Of a stretch of DNA of 30,611 bases, positions 1 through 7,566 are shown piece by piece. Origin of the DNA: RGIG3009 sp964470515 (lineage in GTDB: Bacteria > Bacillota > Clostridia > Oscillospirales > Acutalibacteraceae); the NCBI GenBank assembly GCA_964470515.1, contig CAYYDD010000012.1:1-30611 (forward strand). Direction: 5' to 3'. The translations under genes and the position numbers were made by a program. Within the stretch, counting starts at the first letter, position 1, and each line of letters starts with the position of its first letter. The notes below the pieces were generated by a model, which saw only the letters and a list, made by a program, of their open reading frames with translations, was not told the origin of the DNA and searched no databases.

Positions 1-59
1 CAAACACATCCTTGCTACTTTCCCTAGTGTGTAACACTTCATTGACAAACCTACATTTT

Positions 60-764
60 TTAAAATACCAGCTGATACAGCGGGCACAGCAGAACGGGAA
101 AAAATACCGCCGGTACGAAGTTGGCGACCTTGATATCCGCGATCTTGAGCAGATTCAGCGCCAGACCGATGATGAGCAGCGAGCCCACGCAGTTCATTTC
201 GGCAATAACGGCCTCGTTCAGATACGGAGCTACCGCCTGCGCCAGTAGCGTAATACCACCCTGATACACGAACACCGTCACGGTGGACAGCATCACGCCC
301 ACGCCCAGCGTCGCACCGAATACCACTGAGGAGATGGCATCCAGCAGGGATTTCAGGTACAGCATCTCGTGGTTGCCTTGCAGACCGCTTTGCAGTGAGC
401 CGACAATGGCCATCGTTCCCACGCAGAACAGCAGGCTGGCACTCACGAAGCCCTGCGCTAGCCGCCCGCCGTTGCCCTCCTTCTTGCTGAAACGCGCTTC
501 TACCCGCTCACCGAGCCGCTGCAAACGCGCGTCCAGATCCAGAAGCGTGCCAACCACGGCACCCAGAACGATAGACAGCACCGCCACCAGCGTGTTATCG
601 CCGTCCAGACAGCCGTCGATGCCGATATACAGCGTGCAAAAGCCCACGCCGGTCATCATAGCGCCCGCCAGCTTTTCGGGAACGCCCTTATTCAGCAGCA
701 GACCGACCGCGCCGCCGATCAGCACCGCGATCACGTTAACGATGGTACCCCATAAGCCTTCCAT
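60..764 (-). CDS. DUF554 family integral membrane protein
   Basis: A 234-aa, very hydrophobic protein. Its start (MEGLWGTIVNVIAVLIGG) and its Gly/Ala-rich helices match the DUF554 (YdfK/YqgA-like) family, whose members have about six to seven membrane segments and no established biochemical function. Visible helices lie near residues 7-25, 35-52, 58-75, 105-125, 145-170, 190-207 and 213-232. A short basic loop (around residues 80-98, rich in R, E and K) is probably cytoplasmic. The ATG at 764 is the only good start, and its ribosome binding site is weak (GGGTG). It is divergent from the DUF1624 gene, so the 90-bp gap must hold both promoters. Family assignment is confident; function is unknown. 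Confidence 0.85.
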   Translation of the reverse strand: MEGLWGTIVNVIAVLIGGAVGLLLNKGVPEKLAGAMMTGVGFCTLYIGIDGCLDGDNTLVAVLSIVLGAVVGTLLDLDARLQRLGERVEARFSKKEGNGGRLAQGFVSASLLFCVGTMAIVGSLQSGLQGNHEMLYLKSLLDAISSVVFGATLGVGVMLSTVTVFVYQGGITLLAQAVAPYLNEAVIAEMNCVGSLLIIGLALNLLKIADIKVANFVPAVFFPVLLCPLYQLVF

Positions 765-811
765 TGTTTTTCACCCAAACTTCTAAAAATCTATTCCCCT
801 CGCCGCCAAAG

Positions 812-848
812 TGTGGTACAATACAGCTACACTCTTACGATAGGAGGG
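812..848 (+). promoter_or_regulatory. Extended -10 promoter and RBS for the DUF1624 gene
   Basis: A TACAAT hexamer at 817-822 is preceded by TGG (814-816), giving an extended -10. No convincing -35 lies 17 bp upstream. A strong ribosome binding site, TAGGAGGG (841-848), sits 7 bases before the GTG start at 856 and decides that start. Confidence 0.5.
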
Positions 849-855
849 CTCGCAC

Positions 856-1641
856 GTGAGTAACACCCGTTCACACCGCCGCATTCACTTTTTGGATGAG
901 CTTCGCGGTTTTTGCGTTATCCTAATGGTATTTTATCACGCTTTTTATACTGTTGGTTATATATTCCGTGTTCCACTCGGTCAAACGTTGTTTACATTCT
1001 TTATGCCGGCTGAGCCGTTCTTTGCCGGATTGTTCATTTTTATCTGCGGCATTTGTTGCAATCTGTCCCACAACAACTTAAAGCGCGGCCTGCTATTAGC
1101 CGCAGCGGCCGTCGGTCTTTCGCTGGTACTGTGGCTCGCCGTGCAGTGGGGCTTGCTGTACAAAAGCTCGCTCATTTGGTTTGGCATCCTGCACTGCCTT
1201 GCCGTGTGTATTTTGCTGTACGTGCTACTGTACCCGACCATCCGTTTTATCCCCGCGTGGCTGGGACTGCTCCTCTGCACACTGCTGTTCATCTGCTGCT
1301 GGCACATTCCCGCTAGTGAGGGGGGCTATTTCGGTATTCCCGGCGTGTTTCGGCTGTATCTTCCGGCCGCCGAGCTGAACGACCCGTTCCTATACGCCTT
1401 CGGCTTGTGCCCCATCAGCGTGACGGCGGACTACTTCCCGTTGCTACCGTGGTTTTTCTGCTTCCTCGCCGGCAGCTATCTCGGCGTGTGGCACCGCCAC
1501 TTCCCGAAATGGACGTATCGCAGCCGATTCCCGCTGTTTTCACAGATCGGCAAGCTGTCCATCTGGATCTATCTCGCGCATCAGCCGGTCATTTACGGCA
1601 TTTGCTATTTGATATTCCTACTCGTCAATGCACTGAAATAA
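856..1641 (+). CDS. DUF1624 (heparan-alpha-glucosaminide N-acetyltransferase-like) membrane protein
   Basis: A 261-aa polytopic membrane protein. The N-terminal LDELRGFCVILMVFYHAFY signature (residues 13-31) is typical of DUF1624 and related membrane acyltransferases, in which a conserved Arg/His pair on the first helix faces the acyl-transfer site. At least seven hydrophobic segments follow. Late motifs PLLPWFFCFLAGSYLG and WIYLAHQPVIYG also fit this family, which probably moves an acyl group onto a sugar or envelope polymer; no substrate can be deduced. The start is GTG at 856, chosen because TAGGAGGG lies 7 bases upstream. It is convergent with queT and shares a terminator with it. Confidence 0.85.
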   Translation: MSNTRSHRRIHFLDELRGFCVILMVFYHAFYTVGYIFRVPLGQTLFTFFMPAEPFFAGLFIFICGICCNLSHNNLKRGLLLAAAAVGLSLVLWLAVQWGLLYKSSLIWFGILHCLAVCILLYVLLYPTIRFIPAWLGLLLCTLLFICCWHIPASEGGYFGIPGVFRLYLPAAELNDPFLYAFGLCPISVTADYFPLLPWFFCFLAGSYLGVWHRHFPKWTYRSRFPLFSQIGKLSIWIYLAHQPVIYGICYLIFLLVNALK

Positions 1642-1644
1642 CGG

Positions 1645-1677
1645 TCAAAGCGGACACCGAACGGCGTCCGCTTTTTG
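1645..1677. terminator. Bidirectional rho-independent terminator between the DUF1624 gene and queT
   Basis: A perfect 9-bp stem AAAGCGGAC (1647-1655) / GTCCGCTTT (1666-1674) with a 10-nt loop, followed by a T run on the + strand. The stem has A residues on its other side, so it can also serve queT. It sits just after the DUF1624 stop and just before the queT stop. Confidence 0.85.
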
Positions 1678-1680
1678 TTA

Positions 1681-2193
1681 TCACAAACGACCCGCCAGCC
1701 CGCTTTTCTCCATAGCGGCGGCCAGTAACAGCCCTCCCGCAGTGCAGGCAATGAGCTGACCCGCTCCCACCAGTAGCATATGCAGGTACAGCGGCAGCCC
1801 GCCGTACACCACATACAGCTCTGCGCCGACGATCAGTGCGTTCAGCGCCACCGGCGGCAAGGTAGCGAGCACCGGCAGGCTTTTCACCCGCAGTGACCGC
1901 AGAGAATACGTCAGTACCGCCGCAAGCCCGGTCGCCGCTGTTCCCAGCAGCAGATCCCAACCACCTGCCGGGTTGGCTCCGGTGGACAAGCCGACTAAAT
2001 TCGACAGAAAGCAACCGACGGTCAGCCCGGGTATCGCCGCCGGGGTATATACCGGCAGTACGGTCAGTGCTTCGGATAGGCGGCACTGCACCGATCCGAA
2101 GCTGATAGGCTGAAGCAGTACGGTGGTCGCCACGTACAACGCGGCAATGACACCGCTTTGCGTCAAAAACACAATATGTCGTTGCTGTTTCAA
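1681..2193 (-). CDS. queT: QueT-type queuosine-precursor transporter (ECF S component)
   Basis: About 170 aa with five to six membrane helices. The core PISFGSVQCRLSEALTVLP, followed by YTPAAIPGLTVGCFLSN and a WDLLLGTAATGLAA stretch, is the QueT signature of membrane S components that import preQ0/preQ1 with an energy-coupling-factor module. I place the start at TTG 2193 rather than at the upstream ATGs (2232 or 2208). A strong GGAGG (2201-2205) lies 8 bases before this TTG, and the resulting start (MKQQRHIVFLTQ) fits the usual short QueT N-terminus; the ATG at 2208 actually overlaps that GGAGG. The gene follows serS and is preceded by a folded leader resembling a preQ1 riboswitch. Confidence 0.88.
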   Translation of the reverse strand: MKQQRHIVFLTQSGVIAALYVATTVLLQPISFGSVQCRLSEALTVLPVYTPAAIPGLTVGCFLSNLVGLSTGANPAGGWDLLLGTAATGLAAVLTYSLRSLRVKSLPVLATLPPVALNALIVGAELYVVYGGLPLYLHMLLVGAGQLIACTAGGLLLAAAMEKSGLAGRL

Positions 2194-2199
2194 GGGTAA

Positions 2200-2261
2200 C
2201 GCCTCCATAGTTTTGATTTCTGCGAACAGCATCGCAGGGTCAGGATGGTTTCGAACTGACC
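2200..2261 (-). promoter_or_regulatory. Candidate preQ1 riboswitch (class III-like) in the queT leader
   Basis: Read on the minus strand, two perfect 6-bp hairpins abut each other: GGTCAG/CTGACC (2256-2261 with 2238-2243; 12-nt loop) and CTGCGA/TCGCAG (2232-2237 with 2220-2225; 6-nt loop). An A-rich tail (AAATCAAAACT, 2209-2219) leads into ATGGAGG. CCAT in the first loop (2245-2248) is complementary to ATGG (2205-2208), which overlaps the queT GGAGG. That would form an H-type pseudoknot with an inserted hairpin and mask the ribosome binding site, the general layout of preQ1-III. Gene context (queT) supports it. The class assignment rests on architecture only, not on a covariance-model hit. 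Confidence 0.6.
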
Positions 2262-2262
2262 T

Positions 2263-2278
2263 TGTTTCACGTGAAACT
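2263..2278. promoter_or_regulatory. parS site (ParB binding)
   Basis: TGTTTCACGTGAAACT matches the parS consensus TGTTNCACGTGAAACA at 15 of 16 positions and carries an intact GTTTCACGTGAAAC palindrome. It touches the last base of the serS stop codon and lies just upstream of the queT leader. The parB gene starts about 2 kb away, and a second parS lies beyond parA. Confidence 0.9.
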
Positions 2279-3561
2279 TACGGCTTGATGACCTCGAGAC
2301 CGCCCAGATACGGACGTAGCGCCTCCGGCACCGTGACCGAGCCGTCCTCGTTCTGGTACTGCTCGACCAGCGCGGGGATCACACGGCTGGTCGCAAGACC
2401 CGACGCGTTCAGCGTATGCGCCAGCTGTAGCTTGCCGTTTTCGTCGCGGTACTTCACGTTGCCGCGGCGAGCCTGATAATCGCGACCGTTGGAGGCCGAG
2501 CTGACCTCCTTGTAGATACCCATACTGGGGATCCATACCTCAATATCCGAGGTGCGCGCCATCGAGAACGAGCAATCGCCCGCCGCCAGCTTGCACAAAC
2601 GGTAATGCAGGCCCAGCTTCTGTACCAGACGCTCCGCCTTGCCGACGAGCTCGGCAAACGCCTCGTCGGAGCCATCAGCCGTGGTGTACTGCACCATTTC
2701 CACCTTGTTGAACTGGTGGCCACGGATCATACCGCGCTCCTCCGAGCGGTAGCTGCCTGCCTCACGGCGGTAACAGGGCGTGTAGGCAATGTATTTCCGC
2801 GGCAACTCCTCACGCGGGATGATCTCATCGCGGTGCAGATTCACCAGCGCGGTCTCCGCAGTGGGCAACATAAACTTACGGTCGGAGCTGGTAGGATTCT
2901 GGATCCAGTACACCTCGTCCTCGAACTTCGGGAACTGACCGGCCACGTAACCGCATTCATAGCCCAGCATATGCGGAGGCAGAATCAGCTCATAGCCGTC
3001 CTTTAGGTGCTCGTCGATGAAGAAATTGAGGATCGCCCATTCCAGACGGGCACCCCAGCCGCGGTACACCCAACAGCCGTTACCGGCCAGCTTCGCGCCA
3101 CGCTCATAATCGATGAGACCCAGACTCTCGCACAGCTCCACGTGATTGCGGATCGGGAACGAGAACTGCGGCTGCTCGCCGAAATAGTGCACCGGCTCGT
3201 TATTTTCCTTGCCGCCCTCTTTCAGATCGGGATCCGGCAGGTTGGGGATGCTGAGCAGCAACGATTTTTGTTTTTCCTCCAGATCGCCGATGGTCACATC
3301 CGCCTCTTTAATCTTGGTGGACAGCTCCTTCATTTCCGCCATAATGGCCGAAACGTCGCCGCCCTCCTTCTTAATCTGCGGAATTTTCTTGGAAGCCGCG
3401 TTCTGCTGCGCCTTCAACGCGTCATTCTGACCCGATAGCTGACGGCGCTGTGCGTCGATCTCCAAGATCTCGTCGATCACGCTGTCCAAATTCATTTCGC
3501 GCTTACGCACCGCCGCTTTCACGAAATCCGGATCGGTACGCACCAATTTAATGTCTACCAC
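2278..3561 (-). CDS. serS: Seryl-tRNA synthetase
   Basis: A 427-aa class II aminoacyl-tRNA synthetase that charges tRNA-Ser in the cytoplasm. The N-terminal helical arm (residues 1-110, a coiled coil that contacts the long variable arm of tRNA-Ser) precedes the catalytic domain. Motif 2 is CYRREAGSYRSEERG, followed by IRGHQFNKVEM. Motif 3 is replaced by the variant LNASGLATSRVIPALVEQYQ, ending in VPEALRPYLGG. This is a less common SerS sequence type, but its length and key Arg/Glu residues are intact. The start is GTG at 3561, with AGGGGGA 8 bases upstream. It follows parB by 15 bases and is probably cotranscribed with parA-parB. Confidence 0.96.
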   Translation of the reverse strand: MVDIKLVRTDPDFVKAAVRKREMNLDSVIDEILEIDAQRRQLSGQNDALKAQQNAASKKIPQIKKEGGDVSAIMAEMKELSTKIKEADVTIGDLEEKQKSLLLSIPNLPDPDLKEGGKENNEPVHYFGEQPQFSFPIRNHVELCESLGLIDYERGAKLAGNGCWVYRGWGARLEWAILNFFIDEHLKDGYELILPPHMLGYECGYVAGQFPKFEDEVYWIQNPTSSDRKFMLPTAETALVNLHRDEIIPREELPRKYIAYTPCYRREAGSYRSEERGMIRGHQFNKVEMVQYTTADGSDEAFAELVGKAERLVQKLGLHYRLCKLAAGDCSFSMARTSDIEVWIPSMGIYKEVSSASNGRDYQARRGNVKYRDENGKLQLAHTLNASGLATSRVIPALVEQYQNEDGSVTVPEALRPYLGGLEVIKP

Positions 3562-3576
3562 TGTCTTTTCCCCCTA

Positions 3577-4428
3577 TTATTCCTGCGGTACCAGCATATT
3601 GGCCAGTGCCGTCAGATCTTCTTTAGAATAAAACTCCATCTGCAGCACGCCGTTTTCGCCCTTATCCAAAACACGGACTTTACGGCCCATCTGCTCGGTT
3701 AGCACCAGCTCAACCTCATCAAATAAGCTGTCACGGCGGCGTAGCGTACGTTCCGGGCGCGACGATCGTGAGGACTTCGCCATTTTTTCCAGTGCCCGCA
3801 CCGACAAATCCTGCTTGATAACCGCCTGCGCCGCTTCCATCTGAGCGGTCGGTGTTTCAAACGATAACAGCGTCCGCGCGTGACCGGCGGATAACTGCCC
3901 TGCACTCACCAGCTCGGCAATCTCGGTCGGCAGATTCAGAAGCCGTAGCGCGTTCGCCACCGCCGGGCGGGATCTCCCCACCGCACGGGCGGCATCCTCT
4001 TGCGTCATACCGTACTGCTCCATCAGCGTGCGGTAGCCCAACGCTTCTTCCATCGGATTCAAATCCTGCCGTTGTAGATTTTCGATCAGTGCCAGCTCCG
4101 CGGCTTCGCGGTCACTCATCTCGCGGATCACGACCGGCACCTCGGTCAGCCCCGCCATACGGGACGCGCGCCAGCGCCGTTCACCCGCTACCAGCTGATA
4201 CCCGCCGCCCGGTAGCGGCCGTACCAGCAGCGGCTGTAACACACCGTGTTGTGCAATGGAGGCCGACAGATCCGCCAGTGCCGCTTCGTCAAACTGTTTT
4301 CGCGGCTGATCGCGGTTCGGCTCGATCTCCGAAATGCGCAGGGACACGGTCTTGCCCTGCTCCTCGACAGCGTTCTCGGCAAACAGCGCATCCAAGCCCC
4401 GACCGAGTCCTCCTTTTTTCGCAGCCAT
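3577..4428 (-). CDS. parB: ParB/Spo0J chromosome partitioning CTPase
   Basis: A 283-aa ParB. It begins with the typical GLGRGLDALF leader. The ParB/Srx CTP-binding domain (about residues 28-118) carries GERRWRA (a GERR nucleotide-contact box) and ENLQRQDLNPMEEA. A KorB-type helix-turn-helix (about 120-205; YGMTQEDAARAVGRSRPAVANALRLL reads in two pieces around residues 135-160) recognises parS. A C-terminal dimerisation segment follows. Loaded at parS, it spreads along DNA and recruits SMC. The TAA of parA runs directly into GGAGGGG, the ribosome binding site of this gene, 12 bases before its ATG, so the two are translationally linked. Two parS sites flank the operon. Confidence 0.95.
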   Translation of the reverse strand: MAAKKGGLGRGLDALFAENAVEEQGKTVSLRISEIEPNRDQPRKQFDEAALADLSASIAQHGVLQPLLVRPLPGGGYQLVAGERRWRASRMAGLTEVPVVIREMSDREAAELALIENLQRQDLNPMEEALGYRTLMEQYGMTQEDAARAVGRSRPAVANALRLLNLPTEIAELVSAGQLSAGHARTLLSFETPTAQMEAAQAVIKQDLSVRALEKMAKSSRSSRPERTLRRRDSLFDEVELVLTEQMGRKVRVLDKGENGVLQMEFYSKEDLTALANMLVPQE

Positions 4429-4440
4429 ATCGTCCCCTCC

Positions 4441-5202
4441 TTATCTTCCGCTTATCAATTCGTGCGCCAGCTTATCGTACGCCAGCGCGCCCTTGGAATG
4501 CTTATCGTAATAATTGATGGGTTTCCCGAAGCTGGGTGCCTCAGACAATCGCACACTGCGCGGGATGGGTGTCGCAAACACCTTGCGCGGGAAAAAACGC
4601 TTGACCTCCGCCACAACCTGCTGTGTCAGATTTAATCGCCCATCGTACATCGTCAGCAGCACGCCCTCCAGATCCAGCTCAGGATTGTACAGCCGCTTGA
4701 CCTGACGCACCGTCGCCATCAACTGCGACAAGCCCTCCAGCGCGTAATACTCGCACTGGATCGGCACCAGCAACGTATCCGCAGCACACAGTGCATTCAG
4801 TGTCAGCAGCCCCAGCGACGGCGGACAATCAATGAAAATATAATCGTACCGATCGCGCAGCGCGGCCAGCACCGCCTTCAATCGGCTCTCGCGGCGGTTG
4901 AGCTCCACCAATTCAATCTCCGCGCCCGCCAACTGCATACTTGACGGCAGCACGTCCACGTTCGTAAACGGTGTTTTCTGCACCGCGCCCTGCGGATCGG
5001 CCTCACCGATCAGCAGCTCGTACACCGAAACAGCGCCCGACCGCTTGTCAATGCCCACACCGCTGGTCGCGTTGCCCTGTGGGTCGAGATCCACCAGCAA
5101 GCACCGTTTTTCGGCAGCGCCCACCGCCGAGGTCAAATTCACGGTCGTCGTAGTCTTGCCCACGCCACCCTTTTGATTTACAACGGCAATGATCTTGCCC
5201 AT
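4441..5202 (-). CDS. parA: ParA/Soj chromosome partitioning ATPase
   Basis: A 253-aa deviant Walker ATPase. It begins MGKIIAVVNQKGGVGKTTT with the P-loop KGGVGKTT at residues 11-18. It continues with LLVDLDPQGNAT, YIFIDCPPSLGLLT and the late PRSVRLSEAPSFGKPI motif that is usual in Soj. It binds DNA nonspecifically as an ATP dimer and works with ParB on origin segregation. The reading frame extends upstream to an ATG at 5235, but I choose 5202 because AGAGGTGA lies 5 bases before it and homologues start there. It is the first gene of parA-parB-serS and probably of queT. Confidence 0.95.
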   Translation of the reverse strand: MGKIIAVVNQKGGVGKTTTTVNLTSAVGAAEKRCLLVDLDPQGNATSGVGIDKRSGAVSVYELLIGEADPQGAVQKTPFTNVDVLPSSMQLAGAEIELVELNRRESRLKAVLAALRDRYDYIFIDCPPSLGLLTLNALCAADTLLVPIQCEYYALEGLSQLMATVRQVKRLYNPELDLEGVLLTMYDGRLNLTQQVVAEVKRFFPRKVFATPIPRSVRLSEAPSFGKPINYYDKHSKGALAYDKLAHELISGR

Positions 5203-5230
5203 ACTGTCACCTCTCGTTGAGTCTGTTGAT

Positions 5231-5259
5231 ATCATAGCACACTTTTTTCGCTATGAAAA
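5231..5259 (-). promoter_or_regulatory. Promoter of parA-parB-serS
   Basis: On the minus strand, TTTTCA (5254-5259), a 17-bp spacer, and TATGAT (5231-5236) preceded by TGC, an extended -10. It sits about 30 bases upstream of the chosen parA start and about 35 bp from the parS at 5294. Confidence 0.6.
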
Positions 5260-5293
5260 GAGAAAAATGCAAAACATTTTGTTTTTTTCAAAA

Positions 5294-5309
5294 CGTTCCA
5301 CGTGAAACA
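5294..5309. promoter_or_regulatory. parS site (ParB binding)
   Basis: CGTTCCACGTGAAACA matches TGTTNCACGTGAAACA at 15 of 16 positions; only the first base differs. It lies in the divergent gap between parA and the glycosylase gene, upstream of the parA promoter, so ParB loaded here could also affect parAB transcription. Confidence 0.9.
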
Positions 5310-5373
5310 CCGTACCAGACAAAACCCGACAGCATTCGGGAAAGATAATTTTTGAAACCCCCTCCCCGGCTAC

Positions 5374-5427
5374 TTTACTTCCCCTTAAATTTGTGCTATA
5401 GTATATAAATAGTACGAACGGAGGCGG
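5374..5427 (+). promoter_or_regulatory. Promoter and RBS of the uracil-DNA glycosylase gene
   Basis: TTTACT (5374-5379), a 17-bp spacer, and TATAGT (5397-5402) preceded by TGC, followed by the ribosome binding region GGAGGCGGAAAGG (about 5420-5432) just before the ATG at 5435. This is a good vegetative promoter with an extended -10. Confidence 0.65.
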
Positions 5428-5434
5428 AAAGGCT

Positions 5435-6025
5435 ATGAACGAAGCGGAATTTCGTGCACTGGAGCAGTCCTGCAAGACCTGCCGTGCCTGCGGTCTTTGC
5501 AAAACGCGGCAAAACGTTGTGTTCGGCACCGGCAACCCCAAGGCCGAGGTGTTATTTATCGGCGAAGGACCCGGCGAAAATGAGGACAAGCAGGGCTTGC
5601 CGTTCGTCGGTCGCGGTGGCCAGTTGCTGGATACGATGCTGGAAGCGGTAGGCTTGTCCCGCAAGCACAACGTCTACATCGCCAATATGGTCAAGTGCCG
5701 TCCGCCGCATAACCGCGATCCGCTGCCGGAGGAACAGGATGCCTGCGCGCACTGGCTGGCCGATCAGATCGCATATATCCGTCCCAAAATCATTGTGTGT
5801 CTGGGCCGTGTCGCGGCATTCCGTATGATCTCACCGGATTTCAAGGTCACCCGTCAGCACGGGCAATTTTTCGAGAGAAACGGCATCCTCTATATGGGGA
5901 TGTTCCATCCCGCCGCGATCCTGCGAAACCCCCGCCAGAAGCCCGATGCGTTTGCGGACTTCATTACGCTTCGTGACAAGATTTTAGAAGTTTGTACAAA
6001 CACCGAACTGGTTTTTGATGATTAA
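5435..6025 (+). CDS. Family 4 (4Fe-4S) uracil-DNA glycosylase
   Basis: A 196-aa enzyme that removes uracil from DNA at the start of base-excision repair. The N-terminal CxxCxLxxxR iron-sulfur signature is at residues 16-25. The catalytic motif GEGPGENED and substrate pocket PFVGRGGQLLDTML follow. MVKCRPPHNRDPLPEEQDAC supplies the other two cluster cysteines. The second active-site motif reads HPAAILRNP (family consensus HPAA-L). Length is normal for family 4. The start is ATG 5435 behind a GGAGG-rich site. The D,D-carboxypeptidase-like gene starts 21 bases after its stop, so the two are probably cotranscribed. Confidence 0.94.
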   Translation: MNEAEFRALEQSCKTCRACGLCKTRQNVVFGTGNPKAEVLFIGEGPGENEDKQGLPFVGRGGQLLDTMLEAVGLSRKHNVYIANMVKCRPPHNRDPLPEEQDACAHWLADQIAYIRPKIIVCLGRVAAFRMISPDFKVTRQHGQFFERNGILYMGMFHPAAILRNPRQKPDAFADFITLRDKILEVCTNTELVFDD

Positions 6026-6045
6026 TGCTGTAAGGAGCCGGAGTT

Positions 6046-7410
6046 ATGACCGCCACTCGCCTATTCCGCCGTATTCTTTGTGTGTTACTGGCTGTTTGCC
6101 TGCTGCTGATAACGGCACTCCCCGTCAGCGCAGAGCAACTGCTGTATGAGTTCCCGGAAACCGAGGACGAAAAGATCACTGCCCCCTCTGCGATGCTGTT
6201 GTACATCGGTATGCAACCGGAGCAGGATGTGACGCTGTATGAAAAGGCGGCCGATACGCGGTATCAGCCCGGCTCGCTGATGCGGGTCGCGATGGTCGGC
6301 TACGCGATGAAGCTCATCACCGAGCAAAACATCGACATCGACACCGCTACCGCCTCGTATTCGTTGACTCTGTTCAACCACTATGTCGCGGGCACCGGCT
6401 TGCACGTGGCGCTGATGAATTTCGGTGAAACGTGGACGCTGCGTGATCTGCTGACGCTGTGCACCATTCAGACCGCCGCCGACTGTGCCGTCACGCTGGC
6501 CAACCGGCTCTCCGGCTCACCCGAAGCCTTTGTAGACGGGCTGAACGCGTTTGCCGCCGAGCTCGGCTGTACCAACTCCCATTTTACCAATGTTATCGGC
6601 CTCAACGAGGAAGGGCAGTATATGTCGGCACGGGACGTGGTGACCTTTACCCGCTATGCCATGCAGTATCCCGAGATCACCCAGATGCTGGAGCTGACGG
6701 AATGGACAGTACAGCCGGTCTCCGGCGGCTCCCGCCGCAGCTGGCCGAGCAGCAACGATATGCTCCGGCAGTCCACATCCGCGTTTTACACCTACGCCGT
6801 CGGCGGTCGCACGGGTGGCACACTGACCGAGACCAGCCTGGTGGAATACGGCAGCTTAGACGGCTACGATTATATGGCGGTCGTGATGGGTGCTCAGCGC
6901 AAGGACGATAAGGGTAACCTCACCAATACGGCCTACGCCGAGGCGCGGTTGCTCATCCGCTGGGGGCTCATCGGCTTTAATTATGAGACCCTGCTTCATA
7001 AGGACGAACCCGTCGGTCGCGTGCCGGTCTCCGGTTGCAGCGAGCGACAATATCTGTCGCTGGTTCCGGCGGCTGATCTGAACAGCGTGGTCATCAAGGG
7101 CACCGATCTCTCCAAGGTGACCCGCAAGGTCACCTATACGCAGGAAAGCTACCGCGCTCCCATTGAAAAAGGTGATACGCTCGGTAGCGTCACCCTGTAT
7201 CTGGAGGGTAAGGAGATCGCCTCTGCCGATCTGGTAGCGGGCGAGACCGCCCCGTACAGCACACTGTACGCCATCTGGGAGGGGATCCGCAGTGCGATCT
7301 TCTCCGGGTGGATGCTGGCTTTCATTATCATAGCCATCCTGTTGATCGTCGGCTATGTGTGGCTCACCGTCCGCTACAACCGCAAGCGCAGAAGAAAGTG
7401 GAAGAGTTAA
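6046..7410 (+). CDS. S11-type D-Ala-D-Ala carboxypeptidase-like membrane protein, catalytic motifs degenerate
   Basis: 454 aa: signal peptide (residues 1-29, ending LPVSA), penicillin-binding S11-like domain (about 45-290), a C-terminal beta domain (about 310-400), and one C-terminal membrane anchor (about 420-443) before a basic tail (RKRRRKWKS). The fold is recognisable from SPEAFVDGLNAFAAELGCTN, HFTNVIGLNEEGQYMSA and surroundings. All three active-site motifs are changed. SxxK reads S77-L-M-R80; the SxN position reads T-A-A (143-145); KTG reads R255-T-G. The nucleophile serine remains but the general-base lysine and the asparagine are gone. It is probably a noncatalytic envelope or peptidoglycan-binding protein, or an enzyme with altered chemistry. 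The frame is intact with no sign of decay. Confidence 0.85.
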   Translation: MTATRLFRRILCVLLAVCLLLITALPVSAEQLLYEFPETEDEKITAPSAMLLYIGMQPEQDVTLYEKAADTRYQPGSLMRVAMVGYAMKLITEQNIDIDTATASYSLTLFNHYVAGTGLHVALMNFGETWTLRDLLTLCTIQTAADCAVTLANRLSGSPEAFVDGLNAFAAELGCTNSHFTNVIGLNEEGQYMSARDVVTFTRYAMQYPEITQMLELTEWTVQPVSGGSRRSWPSSNDMLRQSTSAFYTYAVGGRTGGTLTETSLVEYGSLDGYDYMAVVMGAQRKDDKGNLTNTAYAEARLLIRWGLIGFNYETLLHKDEPVGRVPVSGCSERQYLSLVPAADLNSVVIKGTDLSKVTRKVTYTQESYRAPIEKGDTLGSVTLYLEGKEIASADLVAGETAPYSTLYAIWEGIRSAIFSGWMLAFIIIAILLIVGYVWLTVRYNRKRRRKWKS

Positions 7411-7412
7411 AT

Positions 7413-7443
7413 AAAAATGCCCGCTGAACGGCGGGTATTTTTT
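7413..7443 (+). terminator. Rho-independent terminator after the carboxypeptidase-like gene
   Basis: ATGCCCGC / GCGGGTAT (8 pairs, one G-U; 7417-7424 with 7431-7438) around TGAACG, followed by six T residues. It separates this transcription unit from pgk. Confidence 0.88.
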
Positions 7444-7476
7444 ATACCGAAACTTTGTGTTTTTTCTGTCAAGCAC

Positions 7477-7505
7477 TTGCATTACGGCGCTAAAAAGAGT
7501 AAAAT
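7477..7505 (+). promoter_or_regulatory. Probable promoter of the pgk-tpiA-gpmI cluster
   Basis: TTGCAT (7477-7482), a 17-bp spacer, and TAAAAT (7500-7505), lying between the upstream terminator and the pgk ribosome binding site. The -35 is weak but the spacing is ideal. It leaves a leader of about 55 nt before pgk. Confidence 0.45.
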
Positions 7506-7566
7506 AAAGGATGTATGGGGTTTCTTTCCGCGAAAGCACCCTAAAAGTTTTGAAAGGGGAATTCGT

